Source: Notospermus geniculatus
Taxonomy: Eukaryota; Nemertea; Pilidiophora; Heteronemertea; Lineidae
DNA: 64,000 nucleotides
Direction of reading: 5' to 3'
Assembly: GCA_002633025.1 (NCBI GenBank)
Contig: NMRB01000080.1
Location: 385,787 to 449,786, forward strand
Shown here: one piece after another, positions 45,304-58,391 of the stretch
Layout: every line of letters begins with the position of its first letter
Position numbering within the stretch: the first letter of the stretch is position 1
The notes under the pieces: generated by a model
What the model was told of the DNA's origin: nothing
The model's database searches: none
What the model saw: the letters and a program-made list of their open reading frames with translations, nothing else
Position numbers and translations under genes: made by a program

Positions 45304-46164
45304 CTGCAAATTGAAGTGCATGAGTTGAAACCATCTCAGCTTTGCCTGCTGACTTACTGAAAGTCCAACATAATCTGTCATGTTACAGGGGTCATTTGAA
45401 GGAGAGACGTCACAGGAGTTGAAGAAGTTGGTAAAGATACTGTGGCACAATTTCTACACACAGAAGCTTCAAGGTTCTCAAATTTAGCCTCCTATCAGAC
45501 TATTTGTGGCTAGGCTTCATATGACCAGACATTTCAACAGCCAGTACATCTCCACTCAGAACCTCAAGTGCGTTTGACCCAGGCTCTTGTGTCTCATATT
45601 CCCTGGCAGGTAGTTTGTCATATCAGCATCACCGGCGGCAATCTGTGGCCGCCCCAGACAAGTTTGATTATCATCCTCAGACCTTTACGCCACGCCTGTC
45701 ACCCAAACCCATCCTACAAAATTGACTGCAACCTTTGCCAACTTTCCTGCCCTGGTAAACGGGATCGGTATCATAAGGTAAATCTGTAAAAAGGCTCATC
45801 TCTCTGTCCCCGCAACCCCACTAACCTAAGACATCAATTAATGTGAGTGGTAAGGTGTAGAAAAAACTTTCAACCAAGCCTTCATCATCGTCTTCTTCTG
45901 TCCTGCTTTTCTGATTCACAGCAAGGTATAGTTGGCCAGTTGGCTTTTTGCATTTAGTTTTCAGTTTAAGCTGGGTAAAGTATCTAAGAAATGTGAAGGG
46001 TTGTTGACTAGTTCAATGGATCAAAGTCATTTAGGCACAGAACTTCGTACTAGCGACCAGGTGCAACTTGACAGTACATGTATGTTTGGCCTGCTTTAAT
46101 GCATTCATCTACTTTCAATTTGTAGCGCAACAGAATGGGGAACTGGAGGAACTAACGTCATGAC
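45304..46164. other. Unassigned non-coding stretch
   Basis: No further exon-like frame upstream of the candidate exon was convincing. No repeats seen. Confidence 0.4.
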
Positions 46165-46452
46165 GTGGCACTGTGAGCGGTGCGACCGAAGTTTCTTTTT
46201 TCTAACGTTATTTCCATTTATTTCTGGCGTGAAAACAACCCTTTTGTTTCGGTCGCCTGGTATTAAAATTTACATCATCTTGTAGCAGATGAAAATTTCT
46301 ACATTTTTCGGTGCTTTTTTCCTTAAAATGAAGAGATGGGATGGTGATAATGGCAACGTCTTTCAACATCTCATTATTCCTGTAGAAAATGTACAGCTCA
46401 TTTCATATCAACGACGTCGCTTCGGTCGCTCCGCTAGCAGCGCCGACCTGTC
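46165..46452. mobile_element. MITE with AGCGGWGCGACCGAAG inverted ends
   Basis: AGCGGTGCGACCGAAG (about 46176-46191) and CTTCGGTCGCTCCGCT (about 46420-46435) are inverted with one mismatch, and similarity continues outward (GTGGCACTGTG against CAGCGCCGAC). A third internal TTTCGGTCGCC near 46247 is in the right-end orientation. Interior otherwise AT-rich and non-coding. Confidence 0.7.
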
Positions 46453-48594
46453 GGGATAAACGGCACTCCGGTTCCTCATTTATACACACCAAAGAAATGA
46501 TTGCGACATCAAAAATTTTAAGACTTCGCCTCTCCAAGTATAGTAACATTTGCCACGTTACCAATCTCCTAAATGGGATCAAACTTTTTGGTTACACCTA
46601 CAAAGCGTGATGACCGCTCCTGTTTTAATCAAACCCCAAATTTTAACATCCCTCCAAACTTTCTACAACAAACCCCAATCCTATAAAAGAGAATGCTTCT
46701 ATATGCAACCAACAATTTCTGATATAATCTCCACCCATTTATTCTGTGGGTGAAATTGGTTTGCCTTGGCATAGAGGATGGGAAGGAGATTGCCAATTAA
46801 TTTGTGAGTAATAAAGTATCAACTTGCACGTATTTGAAAAAAGACACCTGCCCACAGTGTACAAATATTACACCATTCAGCAGGGAAAAAGGGATACTTT
46901 GTAGTAAACATATCTTTTAGCTAAGAAGGTTGTCCACCTGTCTTGAAACAATAGATCAATTCTTTATATGTTTTACCATTTTTACCAGTTTTACCAGTTC
47001 GGTCAAATGGTGGGTAGTTGCTAGGATGGGTGTGACAGCTTTGGTTCCGTTTTGGCATTTTCGGATAGAAATAGACTGCAAACAGACAAACAACTCGTGA
47101 CCTTTTCTGTTGCGATACTATCAATGTTCCTTAGTTTATTACCAGAAACAAGAGAAGTTACGTGTTGTTTTAGACAGGACACCAGAAAACCACTTACAGT
47201 ATGCCCACCATATATAGTAAAATAGCACACATGATCTTTTACAAATTCTGACTCGGGGCCTTCGGCATAAATGTGTAGACCCATGTACAAGCATTTAAAT
47301 TTACTCAAAAAATTTGATGAAATATTTGACCATGTAAGGTGTGCGTTAGGCGTACAGCTTCTTCTCAATGACAAGGCATGCTCTTTCCTTATTTCAATGG
47401 GTGGTACAAAAGGTTGCAATGTGGTGTCCTTTCCACGAAATTCTGCCACATGGAACTGAAGGGGTTAATGTGGCTCATCCAAGTGCTTCAGCAGTCATGA
47501 GAATGGGGCACAATGCTGCCCAAAGTGTTTAGACACTGGCCATTTCTGCACCAGACTACACACATATAGACAGCGAAAGATGCAATTTGAATATTTTCAT
47601 TTCATCCCTTTGAACACTAGGGGACGGAAGCCAGCTGCAGAAGAAAATGACATTCAAATGTTAAATTCACAGGTTTGACTCAAGAGATGATCACAGGTGG
47701 AATTGCTGGTTACATGCCCCTGTCACCACCAGACTGAGGAGTGTCAGACAGCAGCAACAGTCACCATTTCAAATGCCCTTCGGCACAGATGAGTAACTAC
47801 GGATGAATATCACTCTTCAAAGTCAATTCGTTTGATCTAAAAATATCAGCTAAAATACCATACATTTGAAATGATTATCCAACTGCAGAAGTAATGGCAT
47901 TTGTCTAGAACTGTATCTTTTTGGTAATGTCATACCTATGAAGATGACTTCTGGGGAAGACAGTGTGCCACTTTGACAACACCTGATTCCCATCATCAAA
48001 GGTTCTCTAACACATCTTCTTAAGGCAATAAGAGAAATGTTGTCTTGAGGCATTTTCACATCACACACGAAGAAGACATAACCTTTACCGTGGGTAATCA
48101 TGTATATACTACATTTGCAACGAAATGCATCACCACTGTACATGCACAGCTCTGTATCTACAAAGAAAGATCAACTTTCATCAGCTCCCACACTAATTGC
48201 CTATAAATCCAGTCATGAAAATTTTTTCAAACAGACATTGGAGAATATATGTCATGATATTTACTCTTCTTCATTACACAGCAAAAGTTTTATAGCTATC
48301 TCACCATGGCCTATTACCAACTTGACAAAAAAGCCTTTGACACTTCCATGCTTTGGCCCTTGATGCAAAATGTGGGCCAACCTTCAGTCATGCTTCCACT
48401 TGTGTAAGAAGTACGTACATGTGTGAAGCCTCACTAAAAATTTGCCGCCTTTCATGAGATTCAAATAGAGTATCCTGCGATATCACTATGTCCAAACACT
48501 CAACCAATTTCAAATCATTGTCAAATTTATGATCACAGCATTATTTTGACTACAATTACTGGCAATCATTTTGGCTAATATCTTCTGCTCATTA
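46453..48594. other. Unassigned non-coding stretch
   Basis: About 2.1 kb. A minus-strand frame of ~140 codons at 47021-47449 has no ATG start and no recognised motif. No repeats noticed. Confidence 0.4.
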
Positions 48595-48739
48595 AAGCGG
48601 ACTGTTCGCGCCGAGTCAAATATTCCACAGAACAGTTTCCGGAGCGGCCACCGCAATGCATTTACCAGTTGTTGTTACGAATAAAACGGGTTGTTTTATT
48701 ATTTTTGGTTCACTTTGGACAGACGCGAACAATCCGCTT
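48595..48739. mobile_element. TA-flanked MITE with AAGCGGAYTGTTCGCG ends
   Basis: AAGCGGACTGTTCGCG and CGCGAACAATCCGCTT are inverted with one mismatch, bordered by TA at 48593-48594 and 48740-48741. 145 bp, non-coding. Mariner-type TA duplication is inferred. Confidence 0.85.
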
Positions 48740-50034
48740 TAAATCTTGTTGTTTTACATTCTGGAGTCATTGTCAATTGCATCATTTAACACAGATTCCA
48801 TCCAAAGTTTTTAATTCCCAACTTCATTTTTTTCAAGTCCACCAAATTACGCCGTCAACAGAGAGTCAATACCATTGTACAATAATGTACATTTCAGTAT
48901 GGGTTAATGAATGGTACTTGGGCATCTTTTCATGTTTCATTGTACATGGGGAATTTATTTTCTTCTACTTTACTTGAAACACATTTCTTGAAATATTGGG
49001 GTTCCCATACCCAGAGCTGAAAACATGAATGGATTGATGGTGTCTGTTCTTAAGATCCAATCATTGGCATCAATCTCGAGTCTCCTTTCAGATGACATTT
49101 CTCCAGCCATTATTTCTGCACACCATCTCCCACAAACCGATGTCTTTATTCAAACTAGAGCGCCTTAAGTTATTCAGTCTAAAAAAAACAAAAGCTTAAA
49201 ACAAGAAAAAATCTGGATTCACCAATATCGGAGACTACATCTATGGCAAAGTCAAGATAAACTTTTTTTACTTACGTGTAGAAGAAAGCAAAGAATTATA
49301 GAATGTATCTTCTGTGGTTTTCTTATGAAACCAAAAATAGCATTTCCAGGGTACCATCTGATGAAAGATCTGTTCCCTCTCTTTATTGCAAGTGATTTGA
49401 AGTCAAGGAATACCAGAAGGGGAACATTCCAAAAGTGTTCATGTACTATTGTATTTTCGCTCCAACTTGGCTTTTTTCAAGTTCATGCGGCTAAAGTTAG
49501 CTATGTAAATGGAACGAAGTTTCCAAATCGTCAGAGTAACTTAGCAACAACTTAGCTTCTGTAATGATAAACATGACGGAAATAAGGGCAACAGGAAGGG
49601 AGTCTGGCGTATCCTCCTACCCTTATGAAAGGCTAAAAATAAAACCAGCCGTTAGCAAAGAGAAATGACCCCCTCAGTTGTGTACCACCAAGCCAAGACC
49701 AAGAATGCAACCTTTCACCATTGCATGATGTACTGGTGTCAAGTCCTAGTTAGACTGAGATGCAATCACCCAATGGTGTAAATTGTGTCCATGGTAAACA
49801 TGGCAATTGGAAGCCATGATCAGATTTATGGTAAACAAGAGTATAGTATTATTGTTGATGGTATAATACGGTGTTTATATAAGGCGGGGACCCTCCAGCC
49901 ATTGCCAAGAAGTAAATGAGCAGTTCCCATCTTCCCAGATAATGTGGTAATAGTTGTCAATCTTCATGAAATCAGTGATCTTGTCTTCTCTGCTGCATAC
50001 CAATAGAATCTCCACAGATGAAGTAAATCCGTTT
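48740..50034. other. Unassigned non-coding stretch
   Basis: No structure or gene signal recognised. Confidence 0.4.
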
Positions 50035-50635
50035 CTTGTGGGTTGGGATGTTGTGATTTTCCACCACTGGGACCTCCCAACTTAGTTTTGGGTCACCAGC
50101 AGTTTTGACTGCTCACATGCTGACAAGTTGAAAGAGGTTGAAAGCAAAAACTTGCCCATCTGAACTGGCCTGAAGGATGATCTTCAGGTTGCCACTGCAT
50201 CCTGAATCATAAGGGTCTACGCAAATGTTCCTGTCTTACACTTGTCAGTTGTAGGGAGCAGTTGAAACAGTAAATGGCCTGTTTTTCTCAGGTTATCACC
50301 TCTGGGGATATCCCCAACCTTAATTTTGGGTTTCCTAACTTTAGTTTTGGGTCACCAGAATAATTGTGACTCCATAGGATGATCTTCAGCTGAAACCATC
50401 TGGTGAACAGACCAATATGCCACCACTGCATCCTGAATCATGAGGATCTACACAAAGCCTCCTTCTTTGCACTTGTTAGTTGGAAGGAACGGTAGGGACC
50501 ATAAATGCCCTGAGTTTTCTGGATACCACCCCCACCAGTTTTGGGTCGCCGACCCCCAGCATAATTTTGATGCCAAAGAGTTATCCTCACCAGCTGAAAT
50601 GGTGAGTCTAGACAAATACGCCATCCCCAATGCCT
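50035..50635. repeat. Diverged ~235-bp tandem repeat, ~2.5 copies
   Basis: TTTTGGGTCACCAG recurs near 50090 and 50348, with TTTTGGGTCGCC near 50540. CACTGCATCCTGAATCAT.AG occurs near 50193 and 50425. AACTTAGTTTTGGG and AACCTTAATTTTGGG mark the same position of successive copies. Confidence 0.85.
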
Positions 50636-52652
50636 CAACAATTCGAACAGAATGCTGCTCTGGTAATATTTCAGTCAAACTACAGGTTCCTGAAAGTTCT
50701 CTAAAAGTTGTTTTGTATACTGAATTATAAAGTAAATGACTTGAGTCAAATACAAAAGTCATCGAATGCATTTCATCTTTGTTATTGCAACAAAATGGCT
50801 GAAGAACTAGGCCAACCAATCAGAAGACTCTTCCACAAATGTACCTGTTAGCATTTCATGATACCAGCAGTTTCTCGTCAAACCTGATACTGACGATTCC
50901 GGTGCGAAAGGAGGGGGACCAAATAAGGAAAACAGTGAACGAGGCTTCAGGCAACCGGTTTGCATTACCGGTGTACATCCTCCACCAGTCTCATCTCATA
51001 CGGGAACGATCTCGGGAAATCTCCAACCATTAGGGAACTAATGGGTTGCTTAGGATTACAACCAAGTTTGTTTCAGGTTAACATGACTAAGATAACATGT
51101 ACATAAATGCACGGGTATGTGTAAGATGTACAGTCTATGCTTCAACTTCATTGTAAATTGACCGTATTTCATATTTGTCTCTTTTGGTAAATGATACCAG
51201 TGTTTTGTGAACATCATGTGTACGATTATGTACACGAACACCACTAAGGTTAGCATGAAATACAGTGCATGTCCATGAACATCAATGTGTACATGAGCCG
51301 GGAGACAACGTCGGCAAAAAGGAAAGCCACAGGTAGATTGGGCCCCTTTTTATTACAAACGATGTGATTGGTTGTGGAACATCTTTGATAGTAAAGAAGC
51401 AATTGCGAAATGTGATACAAGATTAATGATGTGCAGTGACCATGAACGGGGTAGAGATTGGACTTGAGAAAAACTAGGCAGAAAATTGTACGATAATGGG
51501 TTCATGAATGAAATGGGGTTCCCGTACGGAAATGCCCAAATATGGCCAACCGGAAGATAGATTATAGAGAAATGATATCGCGTTCATTGACGGCGACTAG
51601 CCAATCAGAAGCATCGAATGATCACGCCACGCAATCATAAGCAAATGGTACTGGAAAATTTTAAGATATTATAATGATGTTGAGAAACCAACGACGGCAA
51701 CCAGGGACTTGCTTTATGCCTGGATTCAAAGCAGGCCTAGAGGTCCCTGAGCCGATGGAAAGATGCCAGGATATAATCAAAGCACTTCCACTCATCAACA
51801 GCAACAAAGGAGTAAAGGAACAGGAGCAGGTGATAATTTTGTGGAGACCCGTTTTCAAGGGGTTTCAATCGTAGTTCTCTATGAAGTTTTTTAGAGAAAG
51901 GTACTTCATTTTGATAAACACTTGGCTTCAAATTCCTTTCAAAATTTGAATTGACAACACTGAGAAGTAAGCCAAAAGCAGTATGGGACTTAGAGGGATC
52001 GCTTTTAGCACTTTGTTTCTGAAACTGACAGGCAGACTAGAAAGATACCCACAAAAAATTTCCGGGTACTTTGAAAAATAACCTTTTCAAAACCCAACTT
52101 TAAAATAAGGGGTTGGCAGAAACCCAAAATATATCAGCCTGCTTTTGAATTTTTGTAGGAATTTTTTTCATGAGCTCAACACCAACATCATAAAATTAGA
52201 TTTAATGATTGACAAGTTTTGTAATATGGCTGCGTGTTTACCATCCTTTTTGAAAGATTGTGATTTTGCCCTTAATGACCTTGACACATGTAACACAGCA
52301 GAGTTGGTAGGCGATGAGAGAGTCAAATACTAAGAAAAAGCAACTGAAAAAAGCTGAACAGTATGATAGAAAGTAAAGATATAATGTAACAGTTGTGAAG
52401 TGTTTCAAAGAAAGAAATTGACATTGGAACCGAAGGCTTTGGCTCAGGTTGTAGGATCTTTAGTACACAACTGAGCATTCCTTTAGCATTTTCACTTAGA
52501 AACAAGAGCTGAGCAAGTTACAAAGAAGGTTCTGCCTAAAAAAGTTGGCAAGCAGAATGCTACTGTGGTGTTGGGGGAAAAAGAAAACTGTTCTTCTTTT
52601 CAGATGTATGTTGCTGGTTTCCGGTGCAAGGACGTTTGCCCAGGATTTACCA
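50636..52652. other. Unassigned non-coding stretch
   Basis: About 2 kb without recognised repeat, RNA or protein-like frame. Confidence 0.4.
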
Positions 52653-52660
52653 ATAATTGA

Positions 52661-52977
52661 GGAGCGGCGTGGTCTAGTGGTTAGAGCGAGACGGACTCCG
52701 GATCAGAGGGTCACGGGTTCGATTCCCAGTCCTGACCAAGAAAAAAAACTCGCTTGTGACCTTGAGCAAGTCACTTTGCCGCACCACCCAGGTGTAAAAT
52801 GGGGTACTTGGCTGGTAGTGATGGTCCATGTGAATGCTAGTCCAAGAGCGCTGAAATTGGCTGCTGGGACTGTAATGCTCCCCAGGGAGTGGAGAAAGGA
52901 AATTGGAATGTACCGGGGTAATAATGCAAGCGCATTCAGCAGTTCAACTGGAAATGCGCTATATAAGAACTCGCATT
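52661..52977 (+). mobile_element. Full-length tRNA-derived SINE with 8-bp TSD
   Basis: The head carries box A TGGTCTAGTGG (52670-52680) and a perfect box B GGTTCGATTCC (52716-52726), spaced as in tRNA. A central block follows at about 52759-52811 (GAGCAAGTCACTTTGC, then CACCCAGGTGTAAAATGGGG). The tail region is AGCGCATTCAGCAG ... GCGCTATATAAGAACTCGC. ATAATTGA flanks both ends (52653-52660 and 52978-52985), a target-site duplication expected of LINE-mediated insertion. The central domain is shared with 21905-22092 and resembles the Nin-DC type described in deuterostomes (from memory). It encodes no protein; the 146-codon frame across it is incidental. Confidence 0.93.
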
Positions 52978-52985
52978 ATAATTGA

Positions 52986-53959
52986 TTCCTGACAATCTTT
53001 GGCCCCCTTAAGACAAGCTATCTTATCCACCTCCAAGGCTTTTACCAAACTTGGCTGCAATGTAAACTGATACCAGTACCAAGAGCTTATCCAGGCTTCC
53101 CTAGACACTCCTTGCTACAACAGAGAAATACTCGGGCCGCCACCAAGTGTGATATTTTCTGCTCTTCAGGCAAAAGACATGAACAAGAAAATACCTCTAT
53201 TGCAAATTTGGGTATAGTTACAGCAATTTTTCCTACTCAAAAGTAAGGAGTTATTATTCATATTGCCTCCACGTTTTGCAGTCAATCACAACATTATACA
53301 AAGCCATGTGAAAGCTACCAACAGTAAAATACTTCGGTGAGAAGTTTCTTCTGAACAACGCGATCACTATTATTGAATGCTCACAACAGCTGACAATGCC
53401 TTTCTACTGTTACATGATCTTTCAAAGAGATTATAAAGAATTGAAAAGGAAGCTAGACATTGCTTCACGGTGTACTTGGTACTCTCAGCAGCAACATCAT
53501 GTGTTGGCATTATTTGATGAAGAAACATTAAAATCTTCAGTTAGCTTTTCACAGCAGTTTTAATAGGCCACATCATGAAATTCTCATTACACATATAACA
53601 CTTAATCTTTTCCAAATCCATCTGCTGTTGAAGCTGTACATCAAAGCATTGATGATAGTACGCATCCAGAAATGGTTTTACCGCTGTAGCACAGGACAAG
53701 GCAAATATTGAAGATCATATTATATCTCCAGGAAACCCAATACTCTCTACTCCAATTGAAAAATCCATTGGGGACTTAGATAGTATAGCTACACTGTAAT
53801 CCCAATGGAAATTGAAACGCGACACCAATGATGAGTGAAAAGGAAATGGATGACGATATAGAGAGTTTCAATAGATACAATGCAACAAATGCTGCTGGCA
53901 TACGATCAAAAAGACACAGTCTTCACTCTTTATAGGGAAAGATTCTATGAGAAAGGTAG
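52986..53959. other. Unassigned non-coding stretch
   Basis: No structure recognised before the 33-bp array. Confidence 0.4.
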
Positions 53960-54350
53960 TGGTAATTTACCAATATGTTACTAAAGATTGGTAGTGGTTG
54001 TGCCAATTACCAGTATGTCACTAAAGATAGATCGCAGTTGTTGCAATTACCAAATTTTGTTAAAGATAGGTAGTGGCAATTATCAAATGTTGCTAAAGAT
54101 AGGCAGTGGCAATTACCAAGTGTTACTACCTGTACTAGCAATCAGCAAATGTTGCTGAAGATAGGTACTGGCAATTACCAAATGTTGCTGAAGATAGGCA
54201 GTGGCAATTACCAAATGTTGCTGAAGATAGGTAGTGGCAATTATCAAATGTTGCTGAAGGTAGGTAGTGGCAATTACCAAATGTTGCTGAAGATAGGTAG
54301 TGGCAATTACCAAATGTTACTAAAGAAAACTAGTGGCAATTACCAAAGTA
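53960..54350. repeat. 33-bp minisatellite, ~11-12 copies
   Basis: Unit: AAATGTTGCTGAAGATAGGT then AGTGGCAATTACC. The left end (53960-54130) is more diverged than the right. The 11-residue repetitive frames on both strands are artefacts. Confidence 0.95.
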
Positions 54351-54894
54351 AAGTAAAGCAAAGGGGACTTTAAGCCGATGGTAAAGACAACAGACTGATG
54401 ATATGAAAAAATATTCCTTCCTAGCATCTTCTTTCAAAATTGCTTCAACTTTTAATGTTTTTAACAATTATGACAACACTTGCAATTTTCTAGTGTCTCT
54501 TGCTCACGTCTTCTGCAGATGAAATAGGAACAGGTAAAGGTAACTTTGATGAACTGAATTCAGGAACTTTCATCAATCTACAGGGTGATATCGGAGGGAA
54601 AAAAGTCCCTGAGACCATACCAAATCATGGCATCCCTAAACTCCTACCTTCACTGTTCTTCATCAACAACCATCAGAAACCCATCGATATACCTACATTA
54701 TACCATTACTCTCAATCACTTCCCAGCAATCTCATTACAACCTGTGTCCTTGGGGTAGGGTTAACGAAAGAGACAACACCATGCAGCCTAAGGTATCCTA
54801 TCACAGCCTCTAAAGGATATCAATACAGCTAAAGCCACCCAGCTTACCTGCCGCTAGCTTACTAATAAGGGGTTTAGTCCTATTGATTTCTTAC
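54351..54894. other. Unassigned non-coding stretch
   Basis: A 110-codon frame at 54500-54832 has no recognisable motif and no repeats; it is left unassigned. Confidence 0.35.
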
Positions 54895-57250
54895 AGGTAG
54901 CAAATGGTCGCTTTAACTCATTCTCTTGTCACTGATGACTGATTTTCTTCCTGATCTTTCGGGACAAGGGTCTGAATTGCTGATTTTTCCTTTCCTAATG
55001 ACTTTACAAGTGAAAAGGTGTTGCACCCTTTGGTCAAGTCTGTGTCAATACTGTGGCTATTCTCCTGGCACTGATGGCTGGATTACTTCCTGACCTTTCA
55101 GGATTTGGGTATGAATTGCTGATGCTTTCCTTTCGTATTGCTGGTGAAAAATGTTGTACCCTCTGGTCAAGTTTATGCCAATTATGTGGTGATTCTCTTG
55201 TCATTGAAGGCTGATTTTCTTCCTCATCAGAAGATGGGTCTGAATCGGGACACCCTAATTCAAGATCCGAGATCCAAGACCCAATTTCAAGATCCAAGAC
55301 CCACCACATCTTCTCAAGTCGACAGTGAAAATGGTTGGTAGGCCTACCAATTAGGTACATGTACTAAGGGTAATAGGCCTACCTCAGGCGTGATTTATGA
55401 TCCCATTTGTCACCAGGCCTAATGTTTATCTGGGCTGCAGCGTGTGAACCAAAGTGACAGGACAATATTATGGGTAGGCCTCGAAATGCTATTTGCTATG
55501 CTCTGTACAAGGCCTTGGTGTCTGCATAGGCCTATGTATGCATCAGATTGTCCTCCCATCAATCAGGTAGCCTCGTTTAGGGGCCATCTCAAAATTACAT
55601 TTTGAGATTGCAAAAAAGACGAATTGACTTCATCTTTACCCTGACCCCCTCCCCATGAAAGGATGAAGTGGGCACTTGACATTGGCTTGAATATGTGTCT
55701 CCTCAGGCTTTTCCCCATGTAATACTCGGTAACCTCAAAACATTGAAACGACCCAAAATGAAACCTCTCAAAGGTCATTTCCCCTCTTCAAGCCAAGTTA
55801 TTGTGATATAAGATTCAGATGTGGGGAAAATGCATCTGAGAGGATCAAGATTTTTAATTTTTTCTGGGGAAGGACCCCAGACCCCCCTCCCAGTGCAAGC
55901 ACCGAAGGATCAGGCTTCGCCCTCCAGACTGAATCAACTCCTCCCCCCCCCCCCAGGCCATAAAGGCTTTGATTAGGGTACACTGGTACAAATAAACACA
56001 GTCCATTTTGTTGTTTTATGAGTGTACATAACGACTATGCCCGCTCCTCATTATAGCACCCCACCACTAACGCTGAAAAAATAATGCATTTTCAACTATC
56101 CCCGCATGAAAAAAATTACTTTTCACTGGTTGATGTAACAGTACATAGTCCAGGCTGTACACAAATGATGTTTTGGAACGACCTGCTTATGATTGCTTTC
56201 CGCTACAGAGCTTTAAAGTACTAATTACAGAAAGTAGTGAAACAACAGAAGGAGCCGGTTGATATTAATATCATAATTATGTCATGATCAGTGTCAACCA
56301 TGAAATTCTCAACAAGATAGCTGTAGTAGGCCTACTTTCCGAGATTTCCCCTAAGTTGACGACCTCTGTTAAACCTTTGGACACTTTCAATATTTAATAT
56401 GGCTGGTTTCAATTTGGGTCGTTTCAATGTGGGTAGTTCCAAGGTTTTGAGGTTACCTTTCATACACACACCATCAGGCATGCGACCTTGTCTATTCTCA
56501 CATATATGACACTCTGCTGGAAAAGTGTGCCGCTTGTTGACAGTAATAAACAGAATGGGGTCGAAATACCATCAGAGTTCGCCTTTGGTCTTGGATCTTG
56601 AAATTGGGTCTTGGATCTTGGATCTCGGATCTTGGATCTTGAATTAGGGTGTCCCGTCTGAATCGTGACAACTTCCTTCTTTTGACGTCACAGGTGGAAA
56701 TAGTAAAAAGATGTTGTGTTGTACTGTACCCTTCAACCAGGTATGGGCCAACTCAGCCACAAGCTTTCACAAACTCATTGTCACTTCCCGGCCTGGAGTG
56801 ACATTTCTTGTAGATTATGTTGTTCCCTTTGGTCATTCTTCTGTCACTGATGGCTATTTTCTTTGTAATCTTTCAGGAAATGTGTATGGATTGCACATTT
56901 TTCCCTTCCCTTTTGACATCACAAGTGACAATATTGAAAAGTTGTTGTACCCTTGGGTCAGGTATGGGCCAATTCTGCCACAAGCTCACATTCAGCTGAT
57001 TGTCACCAAGTCACTTCCCTTGATAGACAACATTCTTATGTTGTCCCCTTTAGTCAGGTACATGTAGGCCAATTCAGCCACAAGCATTTGCAAACACCTT
57101 GGTAACATCTGGTTGTCATCAAGTCACTTCCCGCATGGAGTGTGTCTTATTATACCCTTTGGTCAGTAAACACACAGGCCAATTCTGCCACAAGCATTTG
57201 CAAACACCTTGGTAACAGCCGATTGTTACCAAGATACTTCTCTGCATGGT
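54895..57250. repeat. ~115-138-bp diverged satellite, split by an insertion
   Basis: Units with CACTGATGGCTG.TTTTCTTCCTGA, TTTCAGGA, TTGTACCCTTTGGTCA and GCCAATTCTGCCACAAGC recur at about 54929, 55067 and 55200, then continue from 56665 to 57250 in the same orientation. The Mutator-like element at 55247-56655 interrupts them. The last units (57060-57250) share CAAGCATTTGCAAACACCTT and TGGTAACA almost exactly. Confidence 0.85.
55247..56655. mobile_element. Mutator-like non-autonomous element, 9-bp TSD
   Basis: Long inverted ends GGGACACCCTAATTCAAG ... ATTTCAAGATCCAAGACC of about 57 bp (left) and 71 bp (right; the left lacks one ~14-bp AAGATCC subrepeat) enclose 1409 bp. GTCTGAATC occurs directly outside each end (55238-55246 and 56656-56664). 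A 9-bp duplication plus long inverted ends is characteristic of the Mutator (MULE) superfamily. A second, subterminal inverted pair is inside: 55729-55765 (GGTAACCTCAAAACATTG ...) against 56405-56457. The interior has several TAGGCCTA octamers and C-rich runs but no transposase-like frame. Confidence 0.85.
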
Positions 57251-57495
57251 GTGACATATCACTCTTTATCTTTTTGTATACAATTTGAGCTTGCAGCCGT
57301 ACATACTAATTCATGTCCAAGAGAGGTCATCTCAGTGACTCTATCTTCCACTGAGATGCAGTCCAAAAAGTGGAAGGACATACACCAATCCACGTCTGTG
57401 AGATCGGAAATTGTGTCTGTGATGAGCCAAGTTGCAGACATAAACTCACACAGATGAGGTAGGCTCACATAGGGTTTAGTTCACAAGTCATAGTG

Positions 57496-57613
57496 GGTGG
57501 TATTCATAAAAGTTGGCAAATGCTTTTACTTACGATTTCCACAGCAATATCCAATGTAAATGTACTGCAAAACTTGAAGTAAAATCATTTGCTACCTTTT
57601 ATGAATACCAGCC
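57496..57613. mobile_element. Palindromic MITE, copy 8 (variant ends)
   Basis: GGGTGGTATTCATAAAAG and CTTTTATGAATACCAGCC close a 118-bp near-palindrome (inner arm TTGGCAAATGCTTTTACTT against AAGTAAAATCATTTGCTACC). The ends keep the GTATTC core of the other nine but not GGGCC, so family membership is less certain. Confidence 0.7.
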
Positions 57614-58391
57614 ATTGCGCTTGCCAAGATTTCTGCATCCAGCTCTACCTCATCTAGTTCACTTCAAATGTCATCTGTGTATTGAGTCCTTTTTTCTCTT
57701 CCATGTATCTTTGTAACTATTCAGTGTATCTGCAGTATACAGTAAATGTCAAAGCACCATGTCCATTTCCCATCTGTTCATCTCTTACAAATCTTCGTGC
57801 CTGGTATCTCAAATTTTGAAATACCAAACGTAAATGGAAATAAAAGATTCTTAGAGATGAAAATACATTATTTCAGCCAAAGAAGTGGCTTCTTGAAAGC
57901 ACGGCAGTTCTTTTCAAAATCATCTTTTCAATTTGACCATTTCATCTGTCTGTGTTGAAAGGCAAACATTCAGATTCACCACCAACAAGCTGCAATAAAA
58001 CTGACTTAAATTTGCATCAAAGTTTTCCATCAACAGGTGATAACACGGGAAGCTGAATTGCTTGTGCTGCCACCTTGTGGAATGGAAGTGAAATGATTAT
58101 TGGAAGGCTCGTCATAACATGACATTTCAGTACGAGACAATAATGATCTTGAACTTCTGAGTTCTGCGGTATGGAATATAGGGGGCAGCAACTTCCAGGG
58201 AACATCGATGATCTCAAACTGATAACACAAGGAAACAGCCTCCTAGAGAGTCTAGTGTAGGCCCAATGAACCCAGCGGGGTTCCAATGTTTGGAAAGACA
58301 TCAGAGGTAAACAGTGCAAGTGACCAAAGGTGGACGTTCAGTCTTTGGCCTTGTCCTGACATAATCTAATGTTGAATAAGCTAAGCACTGG
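57614..58391. other. Unassigned non-coding stretch
   Basis: Nothing recognised. Confidence 0.4.

Noticed and set aside
47021-47449. 142-codon minus-strand frame
   Set aside because: It lacks an ATG start and any recognisable motif, and splice-like borders were not evident. Left as unassigned sequence.
52545-52985. 146-codon frame over the SINE
   Set aside because: It coincides with a tRNA-derived SINE that has target-site duplications; SINEs do not code.
53960-54350. Possible CRISPR-like array (regular 33-bp repeats)
   Set aside because: Repeats are contiguous without unique spacers, units are diverged and the context is eukaryotic; it is a minisatellite.
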